Made by a program: the position numbers and the translations under genes. Shown piece after piece: positions 21,888 through 29,983 of a stretch of 42,673 bases of DNA (positions are counted from its first letter, which is position 1; every line of letters starts with the position of its first letter). The stretch is taken from NCBI GenBank assembly GCA_937888485.1, contig CALAQQ010000169.1, positions 1 through 42,673 of the forward strand, read 5' to 3'. Source of the DNA: an uncultured Clostridia bacterium. Lineage in GTDB: Bacteria > Bacillota > Clostridia > Oscillospirales > Acutalibacteraceae. Under the pieces are notes generated by a model. It ran no database searches, had not been told where the DNA came from, and was given only the letters and a program-made list of their open reading frames with translations.

Positions 21888-23111
21888 ATGGCAAGATTTA
21901 CTCTCCCCAGAGACCTTTACCACGGCAAGGGTTCTCTTGAGGTACTCAAAACAATCAAAGGCAAAAAGGCTATCGTTTGCGTAGGCGGCGGCTCAATGAA
22001 GAAGTTCGGCTTCCTTGATAAGATTGTAGCTTATCTTGAAGAAGCAGGTCTTGAGGTCAAGCTTTTTGAAGGCATCGAACCCGACCCCTCTGTTGATACA
22101 GTTATGAAGGGCGCAGCTGTTATGGCTGAATTTGAGCCCGACTGGATTGTTGCAGTAGGCGGCGGTTCACCCATCGATGCTGCGAAGGCAATGTGGATTA
22201 AGTATGAATATCCCGAAATCACATTCGAAGAAATGTGTGTTGTTTTCGGTATTCCCGAACTTCGCAAGAAGGCTCGCTTCATTGCTATTCCCTCAACATC
22301 AGGTACAGCTACAGAAGTTACAGCTTTCTCTGTTATCACAGACTACGAAAAGGGTATCAAATATCCTCTTGCAGACTTTGAAATCACACCCGATATCGCT
22401 ATTGTTGATTCAGAGCTTGCAGAAACAATGCCCAAGAAGCTTGTTGCTCACACAGGTATGGACGCTATGACTCACGCTGTTGAAGCTTATGTTTCAACTG
22501 CAAACTGCGACTATACAGATCCTCTCGCTCTCCATGCAATCGAAATGATTCAGGAAAATCTTGTTGATTCATATAACGGCGATAACGGTTGCCGCGAAAA
22601 AATGCACAATGCACAGTGCCTTGCAGGTATGGCATTCTCAAATGCTCTCCTTGGTATTGTTCACTCGATGGCTCACAAGACCGGCGCAGCTTTTGCTGAC
22701 TACGGCAACGGTGCACACATCATTCACGGTGCAGCTAACGCAATGTATCTTCCCAAGGTTATCGAATTCAACGCAAAGGTTGAATCAGCTGCAAAGCGTT
22801 ATGCAAAGATTGCAGACAGAATGAATCTCGGCGGCGAAACAGTTGAAGAGAAGGTTCAGCTTCTTATTGCATATCTCCGCGGTATGAATGATAAGCTCAA
22901 TATTCCTCAGTGCATCAAGAACTACGGTGCAGACAGCTATCCTTGCGAACAGGGCTTCGTTCCCGAAGAAGTATTCCTTGAAAGACTTCCCGAAATCGCA
23001 AAGAACGCTATCGGCGATGCATGCACAGGCTCCAACCCCCGTCAGCCCAGCCAGGAAGAAATGGAAAAGCTCTTCAAGTGCTGCTACTATGACCTTAAGG
23101 TTGATTTTTAA
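21888..23111 (+). CDS. iron-containing (group III) alcohol dehydrogenase
   Basis: A 407-aa cytosolic enzyme. The nucleotide-binding motif is VGGGSPIDAAKAMW. The iron site is built from D in IVDSELAE, H in the GMDAMTHAVEAY region and the histidines of GIVHSMAHKTGAAF and GAHIIHG. It would reduce aldehydes to alcohols (butanol, propanol or lactaldehyde type) with NAD(P)H in fermentation. The start is the ATG at 21888, about 9 nt after AAGGAGG; the ATG at 21879 touches the binding site. Codon use is strongly biased, which suggests high expression. It has its own promoter and terminator. Confidence 0.92.
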   Translation: MARFTLPRDLYHGKGSLEVLKTIKGKKAIVCVGGGSMKKFGFLDKIVAYLEEAGLEVKLFEGIEPDPSVDTVMKGAAVMAEFEPDWIVAVGGGSPIDAAKAMWIKYEYPEITFEEMCVVFGIPELRKKARFIAIPSTSGTATEVTAFSVITDYEKGIKYPLADFEITPDIAIVDSELAETMPKKLVAHTGMDAMTHAVEAYVSTANCDYTDPLALHAIEMIQENLVDSYNGDNGCREKMHNAQCLAGMAFSNALLGIVHSMAHKTGAAFADYGNGAHIIHGAANAMYLPKVIEFNAKVESAAKRYAKIADRMNLGGETVEEKVQLLIAYLRGMNDKLNIPQCIKNYGADSYPCEQGFVPEEVFLERLPEIAKNAIGDACTGSNPRQPSQEEMEKLFKCCYYDLKVDF

Positions 23112-23125
23112 TTAAAACATAATAA

Positions 23126-23156
23126 AGCTCCGTATTCTCATTGAGAATACGGAGCT
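23126..23156. terminator. bidirectional terminator, inverted copy of the hairpin at 25772
   Basis: AGCTCCGTATTCTC pairs with GAGAATACGGAGCT around ATT. It serves the alcohol dehydrogenase (plus) and the amidase gene (minus). Its minus strand shares 22 of 23 core bases, including the asymmetric loop, with the plus strand of the hairpin at 25772-25802. Confidence 0.88.
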
Positions 23157-23175
23157 GATTTTTTATGTTCGTTTA

Positions 23176-25362
23176 TCAGAAAACATTCTTTAATGCCTGA
23201 ATTGTTGTTCTGTTTGCTCCAAAGAGATTTTTGAAGAACGAAACGATTTTAAGCCAGAAAGAAGTTTTGGTGTTTATTTTTTGAATATCACCAATCTGAT
23301 TTCCTTGACTGTCGGTCATAATATTGCCGTTAGCATCAACGGCTTTTGCGGCAATAGTAACTGTTCCGGTTCCTTTAGCTGTTATTTCGCAGTATGTATT
23401 ATCATCACTTACCTTCGCAGAGATGGTACTTCCGTCATCGACATACCAGCCTATTCTTGCGTTTGAAGGGAGATTTTCTGCATCAGCATAGAGTCGGATT
23501 GTATCACCGTAGTTAAGATTTACTGTGCCGGGATTGTTTCTGATTGTTATTTTGATGTTGTTGTTTGATGATGAATTTGCTTTCCAAACAGCATAGAGAG
23601 TTGTGTTCGAAGTCAGGGTTATGGTATCGCCTGCACTATAATTTGCAGTTGCATATGATGAACTGCTCTTTGACCAGCCGAGGAAAGTATAGCCGCTTCT
23701 TGTGGGTCGGATTGAAGAGATAGTGTAGGTTGTTGAACCTGACTGTGAAGAAGGAGCACCCGAACCGCCGTTTGCATTATATGAAAGGGTGTAGGTCGTG
23801 GGAGCGTTATATCTCCAAACTGCATAGAGTGTTGTGTTTGACGAAAGTGTTATTGTGTCACCTGCGGTGTAGCTTGCAGATGTAGCTGAACTGCTCGTTG
23901 ACCAACCGAGGAAAGTATAACCGCTTCTTGTGGGTCGGGTTGAAGAAATTGTGTAGGTTGTTGAACCTGACTGTGAAGAAGGGGCGCCCGAACCGCCGTT
24001 TGCATTATAGTAAAGGGTGTAGCTTGTAGGGGGATTGTATTGCCATACGGCGTAGAGGGTTAAACTGTTGACATTATAATCCATTTTGATAGACGAACCG
24101 GAATAATAATCTGCGTATGTTGCGTTGCTGTTTGTTGACCAGCCAAGAAAAGTATAATTGTTTCTTGTAGGCGTTATTGATGAAACTGTATAATTAAGAC
24201 TCGATAATCCCCAAGTTGATTCTTCTGTTTGCACTGAAGGTGCACCACTACCGCCATTGGCATTATAGTATAATTCGGGAACTTTCAATGGATAAAAATA
24301 AATTTGTCCGGTCTTTCCGCTCCATGCCATCGCCTTAATATAGTATGTATTTCCTGCGGTCAGATAATAAACAATTCTGGAAGAACGAAAATTGAATGCG
24401 TAATATTCATCAATATTTGCGCCTCGATCGTCGTTATAAGCAAGTTCATTACCTGCGGAGTCGTAAAGGTAACTTTTGACATCTATATCATCGGAAATAT
24501 GGTGAGTAGTCTCAATGCAATAATATCCGCTTGATGCAGGAATATATTTATAATATACTTCTTGTCCAGAATAACAGAGCCTTTGTGTATAACTATCATT
24601 CTCCCAAACCGCATAAATCGTTGTGTTTTGAGAAAGTGTAATATTGTTGCCGGGATCATATGAATAACCACCATTTCCTGTCCATCCACAAAAGGTGTAG
24701 CCAAATCTTTTGGGAATGGTTGATGAAATTGTATATTTTGTTGCACCGGTTTGTGTTGCAGGTGCACCATAACCACCGTTTGCGTTGTAAGTGAGGGTGT
24801 AGGAAGACGCAGCATTGATGTGAATAGAATAAATATTGGTTTTATGACCTGCATGAGCACCTGTACTGAATTGTGTCCAAACCAACTTGTTGTTCCATGC
24901 AGCATTATGTCCGTAAGCTGTTAAACGACCTTGCGAGTCAGTGCCTCCGCAAAAAACAACATGGGGGAAAGCTTTGTTGCTGTTTACACCACCGCATGTA
25001 TCACAAACATAAAACAGAGGATCGCCTGCTTCAACTTTTCCGGTATTTGAGGATAATTTAATGTTTCCGTTCCCGCTTGATGTAGCAGTAAGCTTGTAAG
25101 GTGTTCCGTAGTTTTTTAAAGTATTCCACAAATTAAGACAAACATTTTGTGAAACAGATAAACCGCCGGCAGTAAGACATGCCGAAACAAACTGTGCACA
25201 CTGACCAACACCATCATTCCAGTGAGCTTTAGCATAATTAAGTGCGGCAGTTCTGTTATAGTTCACGCTTGCCTGCGATTTGTTAACAGTGAGTCCTGCA
25301 ATTGGTAAAACCATAACCACAGTTAACAAAACAGCAATAAATTTTTTCATCGTTTTCTTCAT
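23176..25362 (-). CDS. secreted amidase-domain protein with InlB-type B repeats
   Basis: A 728-aa exported protein. It has a signal peptide (residues 1-31), then an amidase-6/NlpC-like domain (about 34-185) with DGVGQCAQFVSACL (C55 as nucleophile) and FPHVVFCGG (H134). Next come InlB-B/Flg_new repeats (about 188-254, 365-445, 448-520, 523-597) with YNANGGSGAP, GYTFLGW and TTLYAVW, and a PPC-like beta domain between repeats 1 and 2. A C-terminal Ig-like domain (about 600-690) and a hydrophobic stretch KIVSFFKNLFG complete it. It would cut or bind peptidoglycan or peptide amides at the cell surface. An XRE gene is divergent, with operators over its promoter. Confidence 0.85.
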   Translation of the reverse strand: MKKTMKKFIAVLLTVVMVLPIAGLTVNKSQASVNYNRTAALNYAKAHWNDGVGQCAQFVSACLTAGGLSVSQNVCLNLWNTLKNYGTPYKLTATSSGNGNIKLSSNTGKVEAGDPLFYVCDTCGGVNSNKAFPHVVFCGGTDSQGRLTAYGHNAAWNNKLVWTQFSTGAHAGHKTNIYSIHINAASSYTLTYNANGGYGAPATQTGATKYTISSTIPKRFGYTFCGWTGNGGYSYDPGNNITLSQNTTIYAVWENDSYTQRLCYSGQEVYYKYIPASSGYYCIETTHHISDDIDVKSYLYDSAGNELAYNDDRGANIDEYYAFNFRSSRIVYYLTAGNTYYIKAMAWSGKTGQIYFYPLKVPELYYNANGGSGAPSVQTEESTWGLSSLNYTVSSITPTRNNYTFLGWSTNSNATYADYYSGSSIKMDYNVNSLTLYAVWQYNPPTSYTLYYNANGGSGAPSSQSGSTTYTISSTRPTRSGYTFLGWSTSSSATSASYTAGDTITLSSNTTLYAVWRYNAPTTYTLSYNANGGSGAPSSQSGSTTYTISSIRPTRSGYTFLGWSKSSSSYATANYSAGDTITLTSNTTLYAVWKANSSSNNNIKITIRNNPGTVNLNYGDTIRLYADAENLPSNARIGWYVDDGSTISAKVSDDNTYCEITAKGTGTVTIAAKAVDANGNIMTDSQGNQIGDIQKINTKTSFWLKIVSFFKNLFGANRTTIQALKNVF
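23584..24025 (-). repeat. two nearly identical InlB-B repeat units
   Basis: The last two B repeats of the amidase gene, each about 220 bp, are nearly identical at DNA level over long stretches (compare around 23690-23770 with 23925-24010). This suggests recent internal duplication. The first two units have diverged far more. Confidence 0.8.
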
Positions 25363-25440
25363 CTGAATACCTCCATATAGATTATAACAGGCAGATTATT
25401 TTTTGAAATATTTGTAAAATGACAAAATAAATCGCCTGTA

Positions 25441-25460
25441 ATGTCTATTATAGCAGACAT
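25441..25460. promoter_or_regulatory. operator O1 between amidase and XRE genes
   Basis: An inverted repeat ATGTCT(8 nt)AGACAT with the same half-site (TGTCTA-like) as O2. It contains the -10 of the minus-strand amidase promoter. Confidence 0.7.
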
Positions 25461-25475
25461 TTTTAGTTTTGTCTA
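25447..25475 (-). promoter_or_regulatory. promoter of the amidase gene
   Basis: On the minus strand the -35 is TAGACA (25475-25470) and the -10 is TATAAT (25452-25447), with a 17-nt spacer. Each box lies in one of the two palindromes, so a bound regulator would exclude polymerase. A second TATAAT nearer the gene lacks a good -35. Confidence 0.65.
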
Positions 25476-25487
25476 TCATCATAGACA
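25470..25487. promoter_or_regulatory. operator O2 between amidase and XRE genes
   Basis: TGTCTATCATCATAGACA, a perfect inverted repeat with 6-bp arms and a 6-bp centre. It overlaps the -35 of the amidase promoter. Confidence 0.72.
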
Positions 25488-25534
25488 TAATTTTATAATA
25501 AAATCTGTAAACTCTAATTAAAGGAGTGTCTGCG

Positions 25535-25771
25535 ATGATAGAATTTGATAACAGTGCTGTCGGAAGGGTTATACAGCGGATAAGGAAGGAAAAAGGTTTA
25601 TCCCAAGAGGTATTCAGCGGTCTTGCGGGAATTGCAAGAAGCCATCTTTCAATGATTGAAAACGGCGACAAACAGGCTAATTTTGAAACTCTTTGGAAAA
25701 TCGCAAATGCTTTTGATATGATGCCGAATGAACTCGTAAAAATGATTGAAAATCATATATCTGAAAATTGA
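25535..25771 (+). CDS. small XRE family regulator
   Basis: A 78-aa protein that is almost only a helix-turn-helix: VGRVIQRIRKEKGLSQEVF, then GIARSHLSMIENGDKQANFETLWKI in family order. The start is the ATG at 25535, about 8 nt after AAGGAG; the GTG at 25526 overlaps the binding site. It is divergent from the amidase gene and, by position, binds the two TGTCTA palindromes and probably represses that gene and itself. No ligand or dimerisation domain is visible. Confidence 0.88.
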   Translation: MIEFDNSAVGRVIQRIRKEKGLSQEVFSGLAGIARSHLSMIENGDKQANFETLWKIANAFDMMPNELVKMIENHISEN

Positions 25772-25802
25772 AATCCCGTACTCTCAATGAGAATACGGGA
25801 TT
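25772..25802. terminator. bidirectional terminator, inverted copy of the hairpin at 23126
   Basis: AATCCCGTA and TACGGGATT close a stem with TCTCAATGAGA at the tip. It lies directly behind the XRE stop and 20 nt after the semialdehyde dehydrogenase stop, so it serves both. Confidence 0.85.
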
Positions 25803-25821
25803 GATTTATTGTTATATTCTA

Positions 25822-27345
25822 TTATTTAAGGTCGCCGCCGACTGAACCGTCCCAGGTATCAACGGTCTGTGCCTTCATTTCTTCTTCGTCAAACCAACGG
25901 GTTGTAACAGCCTTTGTTTCTGTGTAGAAACGGAAACCGTCCTTGCCGAGGCAGTGGAGGTCACCGAAGAATGACTGCTTGTGACCCGTGAAGGGGAATA
26001 CGCCGACAGGTACGGGAATACCGACATTAACGCCGACCATACCGCCGTCTGTTCTTTTTGCGAATTCTCTTGCGTAGTAGCCGCTCTGAGTGAAGATTAC
26101 CGAGCCGTTTGCAAAGGGATTTGCATTCATGACTGCAAGACCTTCTTCAAAGTCCTTAACTCTCTTTACGCAGAGAACGGGTCCGAAAATTTCTCTCTGA
26201 CCGACTGTCATATCCTCTGTTACGTGGTCGAAGATTGTGGGACCTACATAGAAGCCGTTTTCATAGCCGGGAACAACGGGATTTCTGCCGTCGAGAACAA
26301 GCTCTGCGCCTTCTTCGATGCCTTTTTCAATCCACTTGAGAATGGACTGTCTGTGAGCTTCGGTAACAACGGGGCCGAGGGTTGATTCCTTATCGTATGC
26401 AGGACCGAGTTTGAGTTCTTTTGCAAACTTAACAAGATATCCCACAAGCTCGTCTGCGATGCTTTCCTGAGCAACGATAACGGGGAGAGCCATGCAGCGC
26501 TCGCCTGCGCAGCCGAATGATGAGTTGATGATACCTCTTGCGCTTCTTTCGAGTGCAGCATCTTCGAGAACAAGACCGTGGTTCTTTGCTTCGCAGAGAG
26601 CCTGAACTCTCTTGCCGTTTGCGGCAGCTCTTGAATAAATGTGAAGACCGACGCTTGTTGAACCAACGAAGGTGATGCCCTTAACGTCGGGATGATCCAT
26701 AAAAATTTCAGCTTCATTTCTGGAGCATGTAACAATATTGATAACGCCGTCGGGAAGACCTGCTTCCTGCCAGAGCTCTGCGAGTCTCATGCAGGTCATG
26801 GGAGTCATTGATGCTGCCTTGAGAACGATTGTGTTACCGCAGACAATGCAGAGGGGTGACATCCAGCCCATGGGAATCATGCCGGGGAAGTTGAAGGGAA
26901 CAATGCCTGCAAAAACGCCGACAGGTTCTCTGTAAAGAGTTGTGTCATAGCCTGAGGAGGTATCTCGCATGCTTTCGCCCATGAGAAGTGAGGGAGCCGA
27001 GCAAGCAAGTTCAACGGGTTCTTTAACCTTGAGGATATCGCCTTTTGCTTCGCTCCAAACCTTGCCGTGTTCTCTTGCACAGATTTCGGTAAGCTCATCC
27101 ATGTGCTGTTCAAGGAGTTCGCGGAATTTGAAAACAATCTGAACTCTCTTCATAACGGGTACATTTGACCAACTCTTGAATGCTTCCTTTGCGCAAGCAA
27201 TAGCTTCGTTAACTTCGTCTTTTGTGCAGCAGGGAGTCTGTGCGATAACTTCGCCTGTGCTGGGGTTATAAACATCCATGTATTTTTCGCAGGAAGAATC
27301 AAGCCACTTGCCGCCTGCAAAATACTTAAGCTTTTTAACTGCCAT
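25822..27345 (-). CDS. mmsA: CoA-acylating methylmalonate/malonate-semialdehyde dehydrogenase
   Basis: A 507-aa aldehyde dehydrogenase. The N-terminal GGKWLDSS, PFNFPGMIPMGWM and the CEAKNH motif in place of the usual ELGGK are typical of the CoA-dependent MmsA/IolA group, which lacks the general-base Glu. The catalytic Cys is in GCAGERCMA. It would convert (methyl)malonate semialdehyde, NAD+ and CoA to propionyl-CoA or acetyl-CoA, in valine, inositol or beta-alanine breakdown. No other inositol or valine genes are nearby. Strongly biased codon use suggests high expression. Confidence 0.9.
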   Translation of the reverse strand: MAVKKLKYFAGGKWLDSSCEKYMDVYNPSTGEVIAQTPCCTKDEVNEAIACAKEAFKSWSNVPVMKRVQIVFKFRELLEQHMDELTEICAREHGKVWSEAKGDILKVKEPVELACSAPSLLMGESMRDTSSGYDTTLYREPVGVFAGIVPFNFPGMIPMGWMSPLCIVCGNTIVLKAASMTPMTCMRLAELWQEAGLPDGVINIVTCSRNEAEIFMDHPDVKGITFVGSTSVGLHIYSRAAANGKRVQALCEAKNHGLVLEDAALERSARGIINSSFGCAGERCMALPVIVAQESIADELVGYLVKFAKELKLGPAYDKESTLGPVVTEAHRQSILKWIEKGIEEGAELVLDGRNPVVPGYENGFYVGPTIFDHVTEDMTVGQREIFGPVLCVKRVKDFEEGLAVMNANPFANGSVIFTQSGYYAREFAKRTDGGMVGVNVGIPVPVGVFPFTGHKQSFFGDLHCLGKDGFRFYTETKAVTTRWFDEEEMKAQTVDTWDGSVGGDLK

Positions 27346-27361
27346 TTTTTACACTCCGTTC

Positions 27362-27376
27362 GGTAAATTTTTTACC
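27362..27376. promoter_or_regulatory. palindrome near the mmsA transcription start
   Basis: GGTAAATTTTTTACC has perfect 6-bp arms around TTT and lies at the expected transcription start of mmsA. It could be an operator; the binding factor is unknown. Confidence 0.45.
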
Positions 27377-27381
27377 ACAAT

Positions 27382-27410
27382 ATTTTATATCTTTTTATAA
27401 TTTCTGTCAA
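27382..27410 (-). promoter_or_regulatory. promoter of mmsA
   Basis: On the minus strand TTGACA (27410-27405), a 17-nt spacer and TAAAAT (27387-27382), just after the stop of the DHHW gene. Confidence 0.78.
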
Positions 27411-27413
27411 CAA

Positions 27414-28517
27414 TTATTTAAGCATTGAGCTCTGATTAAGAAGCTGTGTGTTATAGATGAACAGAACATCGCAGTTTTCAAAATCAACAAATTCACCGAG
27501 AATCTGCGATGAAATGTATCTTGTGTCAACGAGAGTGACTTTACCGTAGCTTCCGAGAAGCAGGGGAGCGAGTGATGAGCCGAATGAATCACGGAAGATA
27601 ACAAGCTCTTTTCCGTCGGGGTTGAGAGGATTTTCCGCTGTGATAATCGGCACCGCACCCGAGAAAAAGACATCATATTTATCGTTTTTCTTCATTTTTT
27701 CGGTGTCATAAACGCCGATATGCTCTTTTTGCGTTTCAACATTATAAACAACAGCGGAATCGGTGGCTTCGTTTCTCATGCAGATAATATCATCGGGTTC
27801 AAATCCGAGTGCAAGCCTTGAAGCATAAACGCCATTGAACTCTCCGAGATTATCAGGTGTATATGCGTTTGTATCAATTGCATCAAACCCCATTTTTTCG
27901 CCGAGTTTTTCAACAACAGCCGATATTTCTTCCTGCTTCCAATGTGAATCGGTTTTGTAATAATCATCAACGGTAAGACAGTCAAAAATATCGATATATT
28001 CCATGTTTTCGATATTGTCATTCATGATATCCGTCATATTCTGATAGTCATACGAGGGATAACCGTTTTTTTCTGCGAGGAAATAGTTTTTATCGGGAAT
28101 TATCGAATAAAAAACACGGTTGTTTTTATCTTTGAGATACTTATCATAGATTGAATTCATCTTATTTGCCGCATTTTTAACCGAAGATTCATTCAATTTT
28201 TTATCCATTTCGGAAATATGACCGTCAACGAAGAATGTGTCGTTGTTGTCTTTCTGATTGAAAATCTTAAGCTGAATAAAAGCTTTTATTTCCCTGAATT
28301 TATCACGCAGAGGAAACTGGTCTGTCAGATAATCCTCAACGCCGTCGAAAAATGATTTGTCGATAACTTTTTCAACAGAAAATTCAGGGAATTGAGCCGC
28401 TTTTCTTCTTTCAGAAACAAGAACGGAAATCGGTTCTCTGATAACGAAAGAAGCAGAAATCACGAAAATGAAAACAGTAAAGAGGGCAATGCTTAAAATA
28501 TTTCTGAATTTTTTCAT
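27414..28517 (-). CDS. DHHW family protein (AlgJ/AlgX-like, MBOAT partner)
   Basis: A 367-aa protein with an N-terminal transmembrane anchor (residues 5-28) and an extracellular SGNH-like domain. Signatures are FFDGVEDYLTDQFPLRD near the N-terminus, the YKTDSHWKQE motif (Asp/His of the DHHW group) and VIFRDSFGSSLAPLL (Asp/Ser block). Such proteins act outside the membrane and move acetyl groups from an MBOAT partner to an exopolysaccharide or cell-wall glycan. The MBOAT gene stops 12 nt upstream. Confidence 0.85.
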   Translation of the reverse strand: MKKFRNILSIALFTVFIFVISASFVIREPISVLVSERRKAAQFPEFSVEKVIDKSFFDGVEDYLTDQFPLRDKFREIKAFIQLKIFNQKDNNDTFFVDGHISEMDKKLNESSVKNAANKMNSIYDKYLKDKNNRVFYSIIPDKNYFLAEKNGYPSYDYQNMTDIMNDNIENMEYIDIFDCLTVDDYYKTDSHWKQEEISAVVEKLGEKMGFDAIDTNAYTPDNLGEFNGVYASRLALGFEPDDIICMRNEATDSAVVYNVETQKEHIGVYDTEKMKKNDKYDVFFSGAVPIITAENPLNPDGKELVIFRDSFGSSLAPLLLGSYGKVTLVDTRYISSQILGEFVDFENCDVLFIYNTQLLNQSSMLK

Positions 28518-28529
28518 GTCATTGCCTCC

Positions 28530-29927
28530 TTAAAATCTGAAATAAAGGAACGGATTATAAGTTCCGTCGATGAGATATGCCGTAACAATTATAAGAACAG
28601 ATGCAACAAACACGGGTTCTGCAACTTTGAGAATTTTATCGCCGGTTTTGTTCTCCTTTATTTTGCTGCAAATTGTTTTGAGAAGCGGTGTTGAACCGAT
28701 TGCGGCAGTTATAAGCAGGATTGCATAACTGCGCAGATAATAGAGAGTTATGCTGTTTGAGAGGGGATAAGCTGATGTGAATATACCCTTGAGATCTTCA
28801 GCTGCACCCGAAATTCCGTTTGCATTGAAGATTACAAAGCCTATGAGAACAACAAAAATCAGATAAATATGATTGATGAATTTAGGAACTCTGTCTTTGA
28901 TTTTCTTTGAAATGAATTTTTCACAAAGAAGGAGTGCCGCAAAATAAAGTCCCCAGAGAATGAAGGTCCAGTCAGCGCCGTGCCAGAATCCCGTGAGAAA
29001 CCAGACGGTGAAAATATTGAGAAGGAAACGGAGCTTGTTGACTCTGTTGCCGCCCATTGGAATATAAATATAATCACGGAACCAGCTTCCGAGTGAAATA
29101 TGCCACCTTCTCCAGAATTCGGTAACGGATGATGAAATAAACGGATAATTGAAGTTTTCCATGAATCTGAATCCGAGCATATGACCCAGACCGATTGCCA
29201 TGTCGCTGTAGCCCGAGAAATCAAAATAAATCTGCAGGGCAAATGCAACGGCATAGAGCCAGAAAAACAGGGTTGATTTTTCATCGGCGGCGCGGAAAGT
29301 TTCGCAAAGCGTTCCGAGGGAATTTGCCATAATGACTTTTTTGCCCAGTCCGATAACAAATCTTCTGATTCCGAGGGAGAACTTATCAAAAGAATGTGTT
29401 CTGTGTTTAAGGTCGTGCATAACATGAGTGTATCGCACAATCGGACCTGCAACAAGCTGGGGAAAAAGCGAAACATAAAGCGCAAGGCTCAAAGGATTTT
29501 TTTGCGCAGGAGTATCCTTGCGGTAAACATCGATGTTGTAGCTGATAGCCTGGAATGTGAAAAAGCTTATGCCTATGGGAAGCGCAAGCTTCAAAAGTCC
29601 GATATCGGAATTGAAAACGGAATTTATGGTTGTAATAAAGAAGTCGGTATATTTGAAATAAATAAGCGCAGAAAGATTGACGGCAACCGAAGCAATTGTT
29701 ATCGCAAGGCGTGCCTTACCCTCTGCACGGTCGGTCAGCAGACCGAAAATATAGCTGACTGTAATAACCGCAATCATCAGAATAAGGTATTTCGGCTCAC
29801 CGTAGAAATAGAAAAACAAACTTGAAAGAAGAAGCCAGATGTTTTTCAGCTTCATCGGCAGAATATAATATACACCGATTACAGTCGGTAAAAAGATGAA
29901 TAAAAAGGTTAAGCTTGAAAAAAGCAT
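28530..29927 (-). CDS. MBOAT family O-acyltransferase (AlgI-like)
   Basis: A 465-aa polytopic membrane protein of about 10-12 helices. Key motifs are FFTFQAISYNIDVYR, QLVAGPIVRY, FWRRWHISLGSWFRDYIYIPMGG and FLTGFWHGADWTFILWG, whose His is the MBOAT catalytic residue. It would carry acetyl groups across the membrane for O-acetylation of a surface glycan together with the DHHW protein. The start is the ATG at 29927 with AAAGGAAAC upstream; an ATG five codons earlier has no binding site. A terminator lies only 20 nt ahead and I see no promoter after it, so expression may depend on readthrough. Confidence 0.9.
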   Translation of the reverse strand: MLFSSLTFLFIFLPTVIGVYYILPMKLKNIWLLLSSLFFYFYGEPKYLILMIAVITVSYIFGLLTDRAEGKARLAITIASVAVNLSALIYFKYTDFFITTINSVFNSDIGLLKLALPIGISFFTFQAISYNIDVYRKDTPAQKNPLSLALYVSLFPQLVAGPIVRYTHVMHDLKHRTHSFDKFSLGIRRFVIGLGKKVIMANSLGTLCETFRAADEKSTLFFWLYAVAFALQIYFDFSGYSDMAIGLGHMLGFRFMENFNYPFISSSVTEFWRRWHISLGSWFRDYIYIPMGGNRVNKLRFLLNIFTVWFLTGFWHGADWTFILWGLYFAALLLCEKFISKKIKDRVPKFINHIYLIFVVLIGFVIFNANGISGAAEDLKGIFTSAYPLSNSITLYYLRSYAILLITAAIGSTPLLKTICSKIKENKTGDKILKVAEPVFVASVLIIVTAYLIDGTYNPFLYFRF

Positions 29928-29946
29928 AAAGTTTCCTTTCATGAAA

Positions 29947-29968
29947 AAAGGCGGGATAAACCCGCCTT
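29947..29968 (-). terminator. terminator between the lipoprotein and MBOAT genes
   Basis: AAGGCGGG pairs with CCCGCCTT around a 5-nt loop, with a T6 run on the minus strand. Confidence 0.82.
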
Positions 29969-29983
29969 ATTTTGTTTCATAAA

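Noticed and set aside
23584..24025. Repeats considered as a CRISPR-like array
   Set aside because: The units are about 220 bp, stay in frame and encode InlB-B domains; there are no short repeats with unique spacers.
25981..26385. A 134-codon plus-strand ORF inside mmsA
   Set aside because: Antisense shadow caused by biased codon use of the highly expressed dehydrogenase gene.
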